Virus record (IMG/VR): IMGVR_UViG_3300008107_000927
Span: 1-34,560 of that record
DNA: 34,560 bases
DNA from: a virus
Strand: one strand, 5' to 3'
The number at the start of each line of letters is the position of its first letter. Positions within the stretch are counted from its first letter, which is position 1. Shown here piece after piece: positions 1 to 9,300 of this stretch. The notes below the pieces were generated by a model. It did no database searches. It was not told the origin of the DNA and saw only the letters and a list, made by a program, of their open reading frames with translations. A program made the position numbers and the translations under genes.

Positions 1-185
1 CTACCGTCTTCGGTAATATATTTTTTATTTATTCTTTCTACTATACCATCTTTAGATCTTATCACATAACATTCTCCTGTTTGTAAATCACACTCTTCTC
101 TTTCCATACCATCACTAGATACATTTTTGATAGTTTTTGGATTTAAAAATTGATCCATTGTTTTGTTTAATTTTGAATTATCCAT
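1..185 (-). CDS. Small unknown protein, 3' end outside the window
   Basis: The reading frame is open from an ATG at 185 to the left edge (61 codons). It starts MDNSKLNKTMDQFLNPK and continues with a segment containing CDLQTGECYVIRSKDG and then RINKKYITEDG. It follows the hub-like gene on the same strand, with 38 bp between them that hold a promoter-like octamer. The composition is hydrophilic, with a two-cysteine C-x6-C segment and no signal peptide or membrane segment. I recognise no characterised family. I have an impression of similar short proteins in other T4-like phages, but assign no function. The stop codon is not in the window. Confidence 0.7.
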   Translation of the reverse strand, partial: MDNSKLNKTMDQFLNPKTIKNVSSDGMEREECDLQTGECYVIRSKDGIVERINKKYITEDG

Positions 186-195
186 AACTTTTTAT

Positions 196-203
196 TATAA
201 ATA
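196..203 (-). promoter_or_regulatory. TATTTATA upstream motif
   Basis: In the minus-strand sense this reads GAATATTTATAATAAAAAG and ends 10 nt before the ATG at 185. It matches the octamer that recurs before many genes of this window on both strands. It may be a late promoter or a translation-initiation element; the sequence alone cannot decide. Confidence 0.45.
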
Positions 204-223
204 TTCTAAAAACTTGAATATTC

Positions 224-3200
224 TCAATATAGTTTAAAATAAACAATATCTCCATCAATTAGTCCCAAATCCCTCATTAGTTTATCTGACATACAAATAC
301 CGTATCCTTGTAATAATGGACCCACATGTACAGGTCCGGTTACTTTTTTAACTGTGGAATTTAAATCATATGATGGTGATACAAATACTTCTTTATTATT
401 TTTAGGATTTATAAATTTAGCATTTGCGGTAATAATTTTAGATCCACTAATAACATTAGGTGTTTGAAATCTAGTACCATAAAAATATGAAGTACTACTA
501 CTATCTTTTATTTCACCCCATAATAATGGTTTTGGTTTAGGATCTGTTTTAATGTTATTGATAACACCCATTGTCATATCATCATCAATTTTATATATCC
601 CTCCACCCATTTTAACTACCGCCGCTCTTAACCATTCATAATTCTTATCAGGAGATGAATAGTTTTTATTTTCAATTAATTGTATATATTTTTCACCAGT
701 TGTTTTATTATCACTAAATCCATTATACGGTACACCAAAAATATTAACACCCGACCTGTGTACTAATGTTTCACCATTAAATGATTTACCAGATAAGTCT
801 ACTGTCACTGTCCTTCCATCTTGTACTGTTAATGATATTTCACTTTCAGGTCTCTTTATTAATGATTCTTTAACCTTTATTTGTGCTTTATTTACTATGG
901 ACTCAAATAAAGGTCTATAGGTTGCCATAGTGGCCTCTTTTGGATCAGGTAAAGACGCGTATGGTATTCTTGTTCCCGTAAAATTTGTTGTTATATTATT
1001 ATTTCTTATAGAATGTGTAACCTCCGTAATCCAATACGTACCTTTAAACATTGGAATATTTTTAAGATAAAAATACATTGTTGGTTGTATCATGACGTTA
1101 CCCATAGAACTAACTTGACATGTATATGAAGATTGTCTGTATATGTCATATAACCCAATATCTACTTGATATGCATTTGCACCTGATTCAGATCTACCTA
1201 AATTTTCCATTGCAATAAATGATTCGGTAGTATTTTTTAATGATGATTGGTCAAGTTGTACTCCTTTAAAAATGCCTTGATTTTGATCACCAAAACTTAC
1301 CTCGAATGCAACGACTCTATTTGATTTTGATAATTCAGCATTATCAAATACAGCAGGTGCGGTTATTATTAATGGATTTCTATTTTGATCTTGTATATTA
1401 AAACTGTCATCAATAAATTTATAATCTTTATTATATTTGTTAAGATCCAAATGTTTTGATGTTGGTCCAGTATATTGTAAAATTACTTTGGGTGACGATT
1501 CTTGATAATCAACTTCTAAAAACGTACCAAACAAATTTTTGGCTAATTTTTTGGAAGGAATCAATTTAACTTTATTACTATAATTTGCACCATAAAAATT
1601 TATATATGAGGGAAGTACTCTCATATCAAATCCGGTACCTTGTATTAAAACAGAAATAACACTGTATAAATTTAATTTTTGATTTTTTGTGTCACCTAAT
1701 GGTATTAATTTTTGTATATTAAAATACGCATCAGAACCAATATCTTTGTTTGCCTTATCTAAAAATAAAAATTCTTCAAATAATAATCTTTGACCGATTG
1801 AATTACCTCCAATCCACTTATCATTAAATGACTTGAAAAAATTATATGTTTCTAGTTTTAATATTTCATCACCAAAACCACTAACTGGTGTCATTCTTTG
1901 TGCATCTGTTGTTTTTGTTAACTTACTAAACTGTGAAATTAAATTTTGTAAAAATTCGGTATGTCTTTTTGTTAAAGTTGTTGTTGAATCAATTACTAAA
2001 ACATTTTTTCTAATATAATCTATAAAATCAGGTTTAGTTGGTGATGCGGTGTTTAAATAATGTCCAGCAAATATTTGTGCTAACGATCTAAACTGAATTA
2101 CATTGTCCTCACTTAACTCAATATCATTTGTTGCAAAAAATTGTAAATATTTATTATCAATATCTTCACCTAAATAAAGATCAATATATTTTGAATTGGG
2201 CGATACTTGAGCAATATTAAATGTATTATAACTAAATGTACTTCCAGAATTTATATTTGCAAACCCATTAACAACATATGAATCAATTTCTTTAGGGTTT
2301 CCGTTTGTAAATTTTATTAAATTATCTTTACTTAATAATTTTGTATGTATGTTCTGTATCTTGTCTTTTTGTCTATTTTTTATATCAATAATAATTTGAT
2401 CTGTTCTACCAGTATCTGTTGATATTTTTTCTACACTACACAAATCTTTTAAAATAGATTGAAACTTATCATAAAAAACACTTTCAAATTTTTTATAAGG
2501 TAATTCTTCTTTTACTGTCGACGTTGCAAAATTTATGAACATTTCTTCCATTTCGTTCAGAATATCTGGATTAAATGTTGCAATTAAATCGATAACTTTT
2601 CTATAGTTTGTGTCCATAGAAAATATATTATCATTAGTTGTGGAACCACTATTATAATTTCTGGTATATTGGTATGGGGAAGCAAATGTTAATCCACTAA
2701 AATTTTTAAATAAACCCTCATCCTCCCAAATTATTCTTGTGTATTTTTGTTCTTGTTCAAAAAAATTATTTTGTGGTATATATGAATTACCCCCATCTGA
2801 TGGTAATACAGTAAATCTGAGATCTTTCGGGTCGTATTTGGAATTATCAACAAATGTTGTCCAATATCTCATTCCGTTTGTCACAACTCGAGCATTACCT
2901 ATAATCCCACCTGCAACAACATTTACATCAAAAGAAGGACTACCTGAAAATACATCATAATGATTATAACCATTAACTACTTGGTGAAATATAGCATCAT
3001 AATATGGATGAATACCTACATCAGAATTATTAGAATATGTCACACCACTACCATTTAATGTAAATGTAAATCCAGAATTATTATCAAAAAACTCACTACC
3101 ATTAAAATTTGTGGTTATATTTGATGTACTTAAAAAACCATCTAATATATCATTATTGTCTAAAATTTTCTTTTTATATCTGTGATATATTGATCCCCAT

Positions 3201-6013
3201 TTTAATAGTAAATGATATGGTATAAAATGTGTTGAACCTATTTCTCTAAATAAAGAAGATACTTTTATGTTATTTGAAAATCTATCTTCCAAATCTTTAA
3301 AAGGTAATGAATTAAGTAATAAATATGCAGAACCCACATACTTACCAACTCTTCCTGATTTGAAGAAATCGGAATATAATTGTTTGTGGAAATATGGTGT
3401 ATTTAAAATATTGACTTTAGTATCTAAACCGAATGTTTGTACCGTACCAGGTACTGGTACTGTAGTGGTACCTAAATACAATTTATTTGAAAATATATTA
3501 TTCTTAAAATTATCTTTAACCCATAATTCGGGATTCACCTCTGTTGAAATAAATCCTTCCGATGTATTGACTTTTAAAGTGTTACCAAATTTAAACTCAT
3601 TATCAGTAAAACTATTTTGTTTTAAATAAGACAAATATGTTTTTGAATTAAATGGATATATTTCTGTTCTATATGTATCTGACTGATATCTTAATAAATC
3701 ATCACTTAATTTAACATATAAAGAATCATTATTAACAGGTTTAGGGTTAGTATTATTATTAGAATTCCTGTTAGGGTCGTAATATTGTTCAAAAATGTGT
3801 GGACTATCTATTATGCTAGAAATATAACCTACTGTTGGTAGTCTATCAACGTAATATGGATATCTATCAAATGGTGATAGACTTCTCATTAAGTTTAATA
3901 AGTCAGGAAAACTTTTAACACTGTCTCTTAATATATCAATAACATCATTGTCATGTTTTATCGACTCGCTTAAGTTTTCAAATTCAAAATTAGATAATTC
4001 TCTTATTGTATTTGAATTAAAAGAATCAAATAATGTTATATAATATGATCTTTCAAATATTTCATATAATATAGAAACTAATGTTTTTTCTGTATAAGGA
4101 ATTACACCTAAAGATTTACCAAAACCATTTATTAGTGTGTCAAGTGTACTTATCTTTTTTATTTTACCCTCATCTAAATTATCTTCAAAAACGTAATCTA
4201 TTTTACCAATACCACCTTCCTTTTCTGATAATGGGTCATATTTTTTAGTTGTTACCGCAATATAGTCTTCAACAAAATCAATTTCTGGCCACAATTTCTT
4301 ATCATTAGTTTTCAATTTTTGTAATAGATCTTTATCACCAGGATATGCCACTACTTTACTTTTACTACCTGAACCTGTACTTTTTTTAACTTCCGGCCAA
4401 GGATATACCGCACCACCACCAGGTGTTTCATCGGAAAATCCGACTAATAAATTTTTTCTAGTTTCGGCATCTTGAAATGCCTTATTATGTGTATCTTTTA
4501 ATAGTCTAATGTAAACTTCTGCATTAGCAAGAACCACAGCAAATATGTTTCTTATTGTTGGTTCAAACCCAATACCCTTTTTAGGGTCTCTTAAAATTGT
4601 ATTTATTTCTTTTTCAACATCTTTTTGTAGTGCATCTTTTTGTTTTAAAAATTCATTTACCATTTTTTTATAATCCTCACCAAGTAAATCAATATTCAAC
4701 CCAACTTGTTTGTCTTTATAACCAATATAATCATCGATATTTTTAATATCGTTACTTTTCTTTAATTTAGTAAAATCACTACTTGTCTTGTTTATTACAT
4801 TATTGGCAAATAAATTAGTTTTAGATAAAAGTTCTTTATACCTATTTAAACCCTTTTCAAGAGTATCGTCTGAATCTCCTTTTATTTTTGATTTATCTGT
4901 TTTATCGGATATATTTAATAAATAAAATAATTCATCCCCCCTTGTTCCGCCAGTGAAACTAACAGTAGATAAATTTTTCTTTGTCCATATGTTTATGTAT
5001 TCACCTAATTTTGATAAACCATCTTCATATTCAACTATACCTGCGAAAACCTTAAAATCTACTTTTTGAAATATTTCGTTTTCCAGTATTTTATCTAAAC
5101 TTTCTGAAATTGTAATAAGTTCTTTAAGTGTTTTTACGGGAAAATTTGGATCAATTAATTTTTTTTGTTTTAGTTCATTATAAACAGATCTTAAAATTGC
5201 ATATCCTCTAGATGATTTTGAAATCTTTTTTTCAAAAGTACCACTACCTTCATTAAATGTTGGTCTTGTACTATTTTCAACTCTAAACATATAAGGACAA
5301 TTTAACATACCATTTAATGGTATATCAGAAATGTGTGCAAATGTTGCACCAACGAATGTTGCCATACTTTCAAAATTACCAGACCCTTCGTTAAATTTTG
5401 TTGTAAATTTTACTAAATGTAATCTATATCTAATTGCCTTCCCATAATAACCTTTAACTGTCAAATAAAATATCGGCCAAGGTAAATGAAAAAATGCTTT
5501 ATATGGTGAGTTTTCGGGAGACTCAAATAATGTTTTACCTCTAACATCTATAAAGTTTATTGTAACTTGTGGAATTGAGTTCAAACCTTTGGTTGTTATT
5601 GTTATACTATCAATACCAAAACTTTGTCCGGTTCCATCCGATTGAAAAAATTCACCAGTACCTACATTTATTTTATTACCATTTATGTCGGTACTTTTTT
5701 TTGTAATTTCTGTTTTTTCTAAAAATGCATTTGTCCATGACGTATCAAAATCATCACCATTTTGATTTCTTAAAAAATTAAGAGTACCTTTTGCTATAGA
5801 TATTAAAGTATTTTTATCATTACTAGAAACTAAAATAGATCTGGGAATAATATCCGCCTCCAAATTAACATACATCATCAAATTTTCAGGACGAATAGAT
5901 CTAGGTTCTATTTCACCATCCACAACAACACTGTTAGGGTCGACATAAATTAAATTATTTACATCTGATTTAACAAGAATGTCCTCACTATTTGAAATAT
6001 CTTTATTCCCCAT
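224..6013 (-). CDS. Giant baseplate hub-like structural protein (1929 aa)
   Basis: This very large virion protein is probably part of the baseplate hub. Near residues 1610-1690 is a segment with SYTCQVSSMGNVMIQPTMYF followed by IPMFKGTYWITEVTHSI. This resembles the conserved C-terminal part of phage hub proteins (T4 gp27/gpD-like folds), where a bound surface is described as the point at which the assay coordinate frame starts; that similarity is my recollection and was not searched. The N-terminal ~250 residues contain ITITTKGLNSIPQVTINFID and LPWPIFYLTVKGYYG, a beta-rich phage structural style. The C-terminal ~240 residues look like a separate domain ending GLIDGDIVYFKLY. No lysozyme or peptidase motif is evident. 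Its ATG overlaps the stop of the LysM gene (TATTATGGGGAATAA), suggesting translational coupling. The hub assignment is an inference from one segment plus context; the virion role is firmer. Confidence 0.65.
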   Translation of the reverse strand: MGNKDISNSEDILVKSDVNNLIYVDPNSVVVDGEIEPRSIRPENLMMYVNLEADIIPRSILVSSNDKNTLISIAKGTLNFLRNQNGDDFDTSWTNAFLEKTEITKKSTDINGNKINVGTGEFFQSDGTGQSFGIDSITITTKGLNSIPQVTINFIDVRGKTLFESPENSPYKAFFHLPWPIFYLTVKGYYGKAIRYRLHLVKFTTKFNEGSGNFESMATFVGATFAHISDIPLNGMLNCPYMFRVENSTRPTFNEGSGTFEKKISKSSRGYAILRSVYNELKQKKLIDPNFPVKTLKELITISESLDKILENEIFQKVDFKVFAGIVEYEDGLSKLGEYINIWTKKNLSTVSFTGGTRGDELFYLLNISDKTDKSKIKGDSDDTLEKGLNRYKELLSKTNLFANNVINKTSSDFTKLKKSNDIKNIDDYIGYKDKQVGLNIDLLGEDYKKMVNEFLKQKDALQKDVEKEINTILRDPKKGIGFEPTIRNIFAVVLANAEVYIRLLKDTHNKAFQDAETRKNLLVGFSDETPGGGAVYPWPEVKKSTGSGSKSKVVAYPGDKDLLQKLKTNDKKLWPEIDFVEDYIAVTTKKYDPLSEKEGGIGKIDYVFEDNLDEGKIKKISTLDTLINGFGKSLGVIPYTEKTLVSILYEIFERSYYITLFDSFNSNTIRELSNFEFENLSESIKHDNDVIDILRDSVKSFPDLLNLMRSLSPFDRYPYYVDRLPTVGYISSIIDSPHIFEQYYDPNRNSNNNTNPKPVNNDSLYVKLSDDLLRYQSDTYRTEIYPFNSKTYLSYLKQNSFTDNEFKFGNTLKVNTSEGFISTEVNPELWVKDNFKNNIFSNKLYLGTTTVPVPGTVQTFGLDTKVNILNTPYFHKQLYSDFFKSGRVGKYVGSAYLLLNSLPFKDLEDRFSNNIKVSSLFREIGSTHFIPYHLLLKWGSIYHRYKKKILDNNDILDGFLSTSNITTNFNGSEFFDNNSGFTFTLNGSGVTYSNNSDVGIHPYYDAIFHQVVNGYNHYDVFSGSPSFDVNVVAGGIIGNARVVTNGMRYWTTFVDNSKYDPKDLRFTVLPSDGGNSYIPQNNFFEQEQKYTRIIWEDEGLFKNFSGLTFASPYQYTRNYNSGSTTNDNIFSMDTNYRKVIDLIATFNPDILNEMEEMFINFATSTVKEELPYKKFESVFYDKFQSILKDLCSVEKISTDTGRTDQIIIDIKNRQKDKIQNIHTKLLSKDNLIKFTNGNPKEIDSYVVNGFANINSGSTFSYNTFNIAQVSPNSKYIDLYLGEDIDNKYLQFFATNDIELSEDNVIQFRSLAQIFAGHYLNTASPTKPDFIDYIRKNVLVIDSTTTLTKRHTEFLQNLISQFSKLTKTTDAQRMTPVSGFGDEILKLETYNFFKSFNDKWIGGNSIGQRLLFEEFLFLDKANKDIGSDAYFNIQKLIPLGDTKNQKLNLYSVISVLIQGTGFDMRVLPSYINFYGANYSNKVKLIPSKKLAKNLFGTFLEVDYQESSPKVILQYTGPTSKHLDLNKYNKDYKFIDDSFNIQDQNRNPLIITAPAVFDNAELSKSNRVVAFEVSFGDQNQGIFKGVQLDQSSLKNTTESFIAMENLGRSESGANAYQVDIGLYDIYRQSSYTCQVSSMGNVMIQPTMYFYLKNIPMFKGTYWITEVTHSIRNNNITTNFTGTRIPYASLPDPKEATMATYRPLFESIVNKAQIKVKESLIKRPESEISLTVQDGRTVTVDLSGKSFNGETLVHRSGVNIFGVPYNGFSDNKTTGEKYIQLIENKNYSSPDKNYEWLRAAVVKMGGGIYKIDDDMTMGVINNIKTDPKPKPLLWGEIKDSSSTSYFYGTRFQTPNVISGSKIITANAKFINPKNNKEVFVSPSYDLNSTVKKVTGPVHVGPLLQGYGICMSDKLMRDLGLIDGDIVYFKLY

Positions 6014-6326
6014 AATATAATTTATACAATTCTACGTTTCTTTTGTAATCTTGTAAAGAGGTAACTAGTGGAAATGGTACTCTAACTACAAAATTATCAG
6101 GTATTTCGAATTCAATACTACCCGCTAATGGGTTGGCCAATAATATTAACCACCCGAAGACAGGAGTACCATAATATTGATCTGAAATTTTATCTAATCT
6201 AGTTTGATTTTTTTTAAAAAAAACATACTTATCTGTCTTTTTTATAGGTATTTCTATGCCAGGTACTATTCTAAACTCACCATCAATAAGAAATTCGTCA
6301 TATCTATCATAATAACTTCTACTCAT
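6003..6326 (-). CDS. Baseplate wedge protein, gp53-like with LysM-type domain
   Basis: This 107-aa protein has a LysM-like core: TRLDKISDQYYGTPVFGWLI, then LLANP, then the beta strand EIPDNFVVRVPFPL. That is the arrangement seen at the start of T4 gp53 and in small tail LysM proteins that clamp baseplate parts together. The N-terminus is rich in Tyr and Asp (MSRSYYDRYDEFLIDGEFRI). The gene overlaps both neighbours: its ATG lies inside the end of the 1617-aa gene (AAATGAGTAG) and its stop overlaps the hub ATG. Its synthesis is therefore probably coupled to both giant baseplate proteins. No signal peptide is present. Family similarity is strong by eye; the exact ortholog (gp53 versus another LysM baseplate protein) is an inference. 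Confidence 0.7.
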   Translation of the reverse strand: MSRSYYDRYDEFLIDGEFRIVPGIEIPIKKTDKYVFFKKNQTRLDKISDQYYGTPVFGWLILLANPLAGSIEFEIPDNFVVRVPFPLVTSLQDYKRNVELYKLYYGE

Positions 6327-9300
6327 TTCTAAAATAATTTAGTTTTTTATCTACAGGTTGTTTTGTAGAATTTATTTTTGTAAGTATATCTTTTTCATTG
6401 GTGTCGGTAATATCTGATTGTGTACCTGTTTTAAACTTAATTTTTAATGTGTCTTTTCTTTTTGGGTATTTTTTTAATTTAAATTTAATATCATCAGGTT
6501 TTTCTAAAAATTTATCTAACGACTTGGATAATTTTTCTTTTTCAACATTAGGTCTGAAAACAAGTACATCAGTATATTGATTTAATATATTATTTTTATA
6601 ATCACTTAATAAATTTGAAATCATTTTTATAACTTGTGCGTCTGTTATTGATTGTGGATTATTAAAATTAACTGTGTTAGAAATTTTATTAGTTAATCTT
6701 ACATGGTTATCACTAATATAATCAACGCACGATGAATATTTGTCCAATAAAATATCATATGTAAATCCAGATAAATCAACCTTTGTGAATTTTTCATTTT
6801 CTATTTTTCCATCATGTATATAATAGATTAAATAGTTTAACCCATCTAATGTTTTTATAATTTCATTTCTAGCCAATATTAGATCTTTTTCAATTGCCCC
6901 AAATTTTTCTGGAATTTCATCAAATATTTTTTTAATTTCTGAACTTAAATATGGTTTTAAAATTTGATCTGAATTTGGGACTTTAGCATCCGGTATTTTT
7001 GCGTCTAATAGGTCTTTTGTTAAACTTGGTATTTTATTTTCAATAACATCAACAAATCTTTCTCTAACGTCTCTCAATATTATTGGTAATTCTTTACTTT
7101 TTTTGTATTCACCTACTAAATCTAAAACAACAGTTTGAGCACCATTTGGTTGTGTATAAACATCATATTTTGTTATTGGTCTATATGTTTCAGAAAAGAA
7201 TAAACTTGTAATATCTTCACCATATTTTAATAAAGATGTGTTATAAGCACTCTTATATTTTTCAAAATAATTCTCAACTTGTTTAAATAATCCGTTGACT
7301 AAATCATCGTAACTTATTTCTTCACCTTCAGGTTTACCTATAAATTTACCATTAACAATATTATTTCCATTATTAACATCGTCTTGTCTTTCAGGTGTTT
7401 TTGGTGCGTTTTTTTGTATCTTTTCTAAAAAATCTTTTGTAAACTGTTCCGCATCAACACCAGCAATTTTTGTATTTGTTGGTATGGATCTCTCATCGTA
7501 CATTTCGGTATTAGCATAAAAATTAGATGATAGTGCGTTCTGTAATTTTTCAACTGGTTTTTCTAATCCATGTCCACCAATGAAACTTAATTGTAATGTG
7601 ACAGACGCAATCATCGGTTGTACACCAATACCTTCAGGATTAAAATCCCAAACAGCATCATCAAAATTTATACTTATATCTTTTATGGCAACTTTTGAAT
7701 GATAAAAATCCCCAATTCTTATTATACAAATTGGTGGTGGTCCAAATGTTGTGTTTCTGGCATTTAAATCGGCTTCATCTGATAATCCTTTTATTGGTAA
7801 TGTGTCGCCAGGTCTAATACATTGATGTAAAAATGTTAATCTAGCATTTAAACCTTCCGGTGTCATTGAATGAAATGCGGGATGAAAATATTTTAATTTT
7901 TCTTTTAAAGATGAAAATTGTATTGGTGAATCCTCCTCTAATTTTTTGAAATAAAAACACTCCGATAATGTTTTCATTATCAATCTTTTCATAACATCAA
8001 TAGGTGGTTTCTTTATTTCTTTTTTAATTTCAATTTTACCATCTTCTTCTAATGATGTCTTTGGTAAAACAGGTGGATTTGGTGGTGGTGGAGGTGGTGT
8101 TGGTTGTACCTGTTGTTTAATATATCCTATCTTTACTTTTGATTGTCTACAATTAACCGCAACTGGTGCTACAACATCTAATTTTTCACCTGCAGATACA
8201 TTTAGCGGATATAAAAAATCTTGTGTTGTACACGAAACACTAGATCCATTTTCTTCTACATTACCATATTCACCATAGTTTGTTACTTTTATTTTAAATT
8301 TACCATCTATCTCGTATCCAATGTCTCTAAATGTAACAATATCATTAACCCATTGTATTGGGGACTTAGTGTCTTTAATATTATTGGTGGTTGGATCTGT
8401 TGGAAATACATATTTTAATCTTGTTGTTCTAAACTTTTCCATATCAAACGAAGGATCATTTGCTATTTTTTCAAAAATGTCCTTTAAGATTGAATATGTT
8501 CTTCTAAAAGATAAATTAAGGTTATATTCATTATTTGTTAACGCGGATGTTGATGATCCTATTTCAATTGTAACTTCTTGTACCGTACCTCCAGATATGT
8601 CTACTTTTAATTGATCAATTGTTTTTCTATATGTACTATAATTCTCATCTAATTTACTAAAAATATCTGTTAATCTATTTAAAGATATTTGTATTAAACT
8701 ACTTTTACTTGTACCTCTAACATCTGTCTTACCATATAATAATTTTATATCGTTTAACATGTTTTTATCAGGATTTGTTGTTGCACTATATGCGGTTAAC
8801 AAAAGATTTAAATTTTTTTGTAAAGCATTTTTCTGTTTGTCATAATCTCCAGTTTGTTGTGTGGGTGACGATCCTTTATAATAAGAATATGCAGTTTCAT
8901 AACTTTCCGCAGTTATATAATTCTTAGTACTCATTTTTGGATAATCGTTCTCAAATTTTAGATTAACATCTAAATTAATATTTTGTGGTTGAGTACCTCC
9001 ACCGCTAGGTGATGTGTTTGGTTCATCTTGTTTAATATCTTCAGTTACTACTTTATATTTTTGTATTAATTCAGTTGATACACCCGCATTCAAATATCTT
9101 TGAATTAGTTTTATATCATCTTCATTTAATGTTGCGTACTTTTTAACTAAATCATATAAGTCAACATCTTGACATCCAGCAAAAAAGGCATTTATATAAT
9201 TGTCCGCCTCTTCATCTGACATATCCTTAAAGACTTCTCTAACCAATAAGTTCATTATACTTGGATGGTCGACAATTACTTTAAATGAAATTGTACCTGA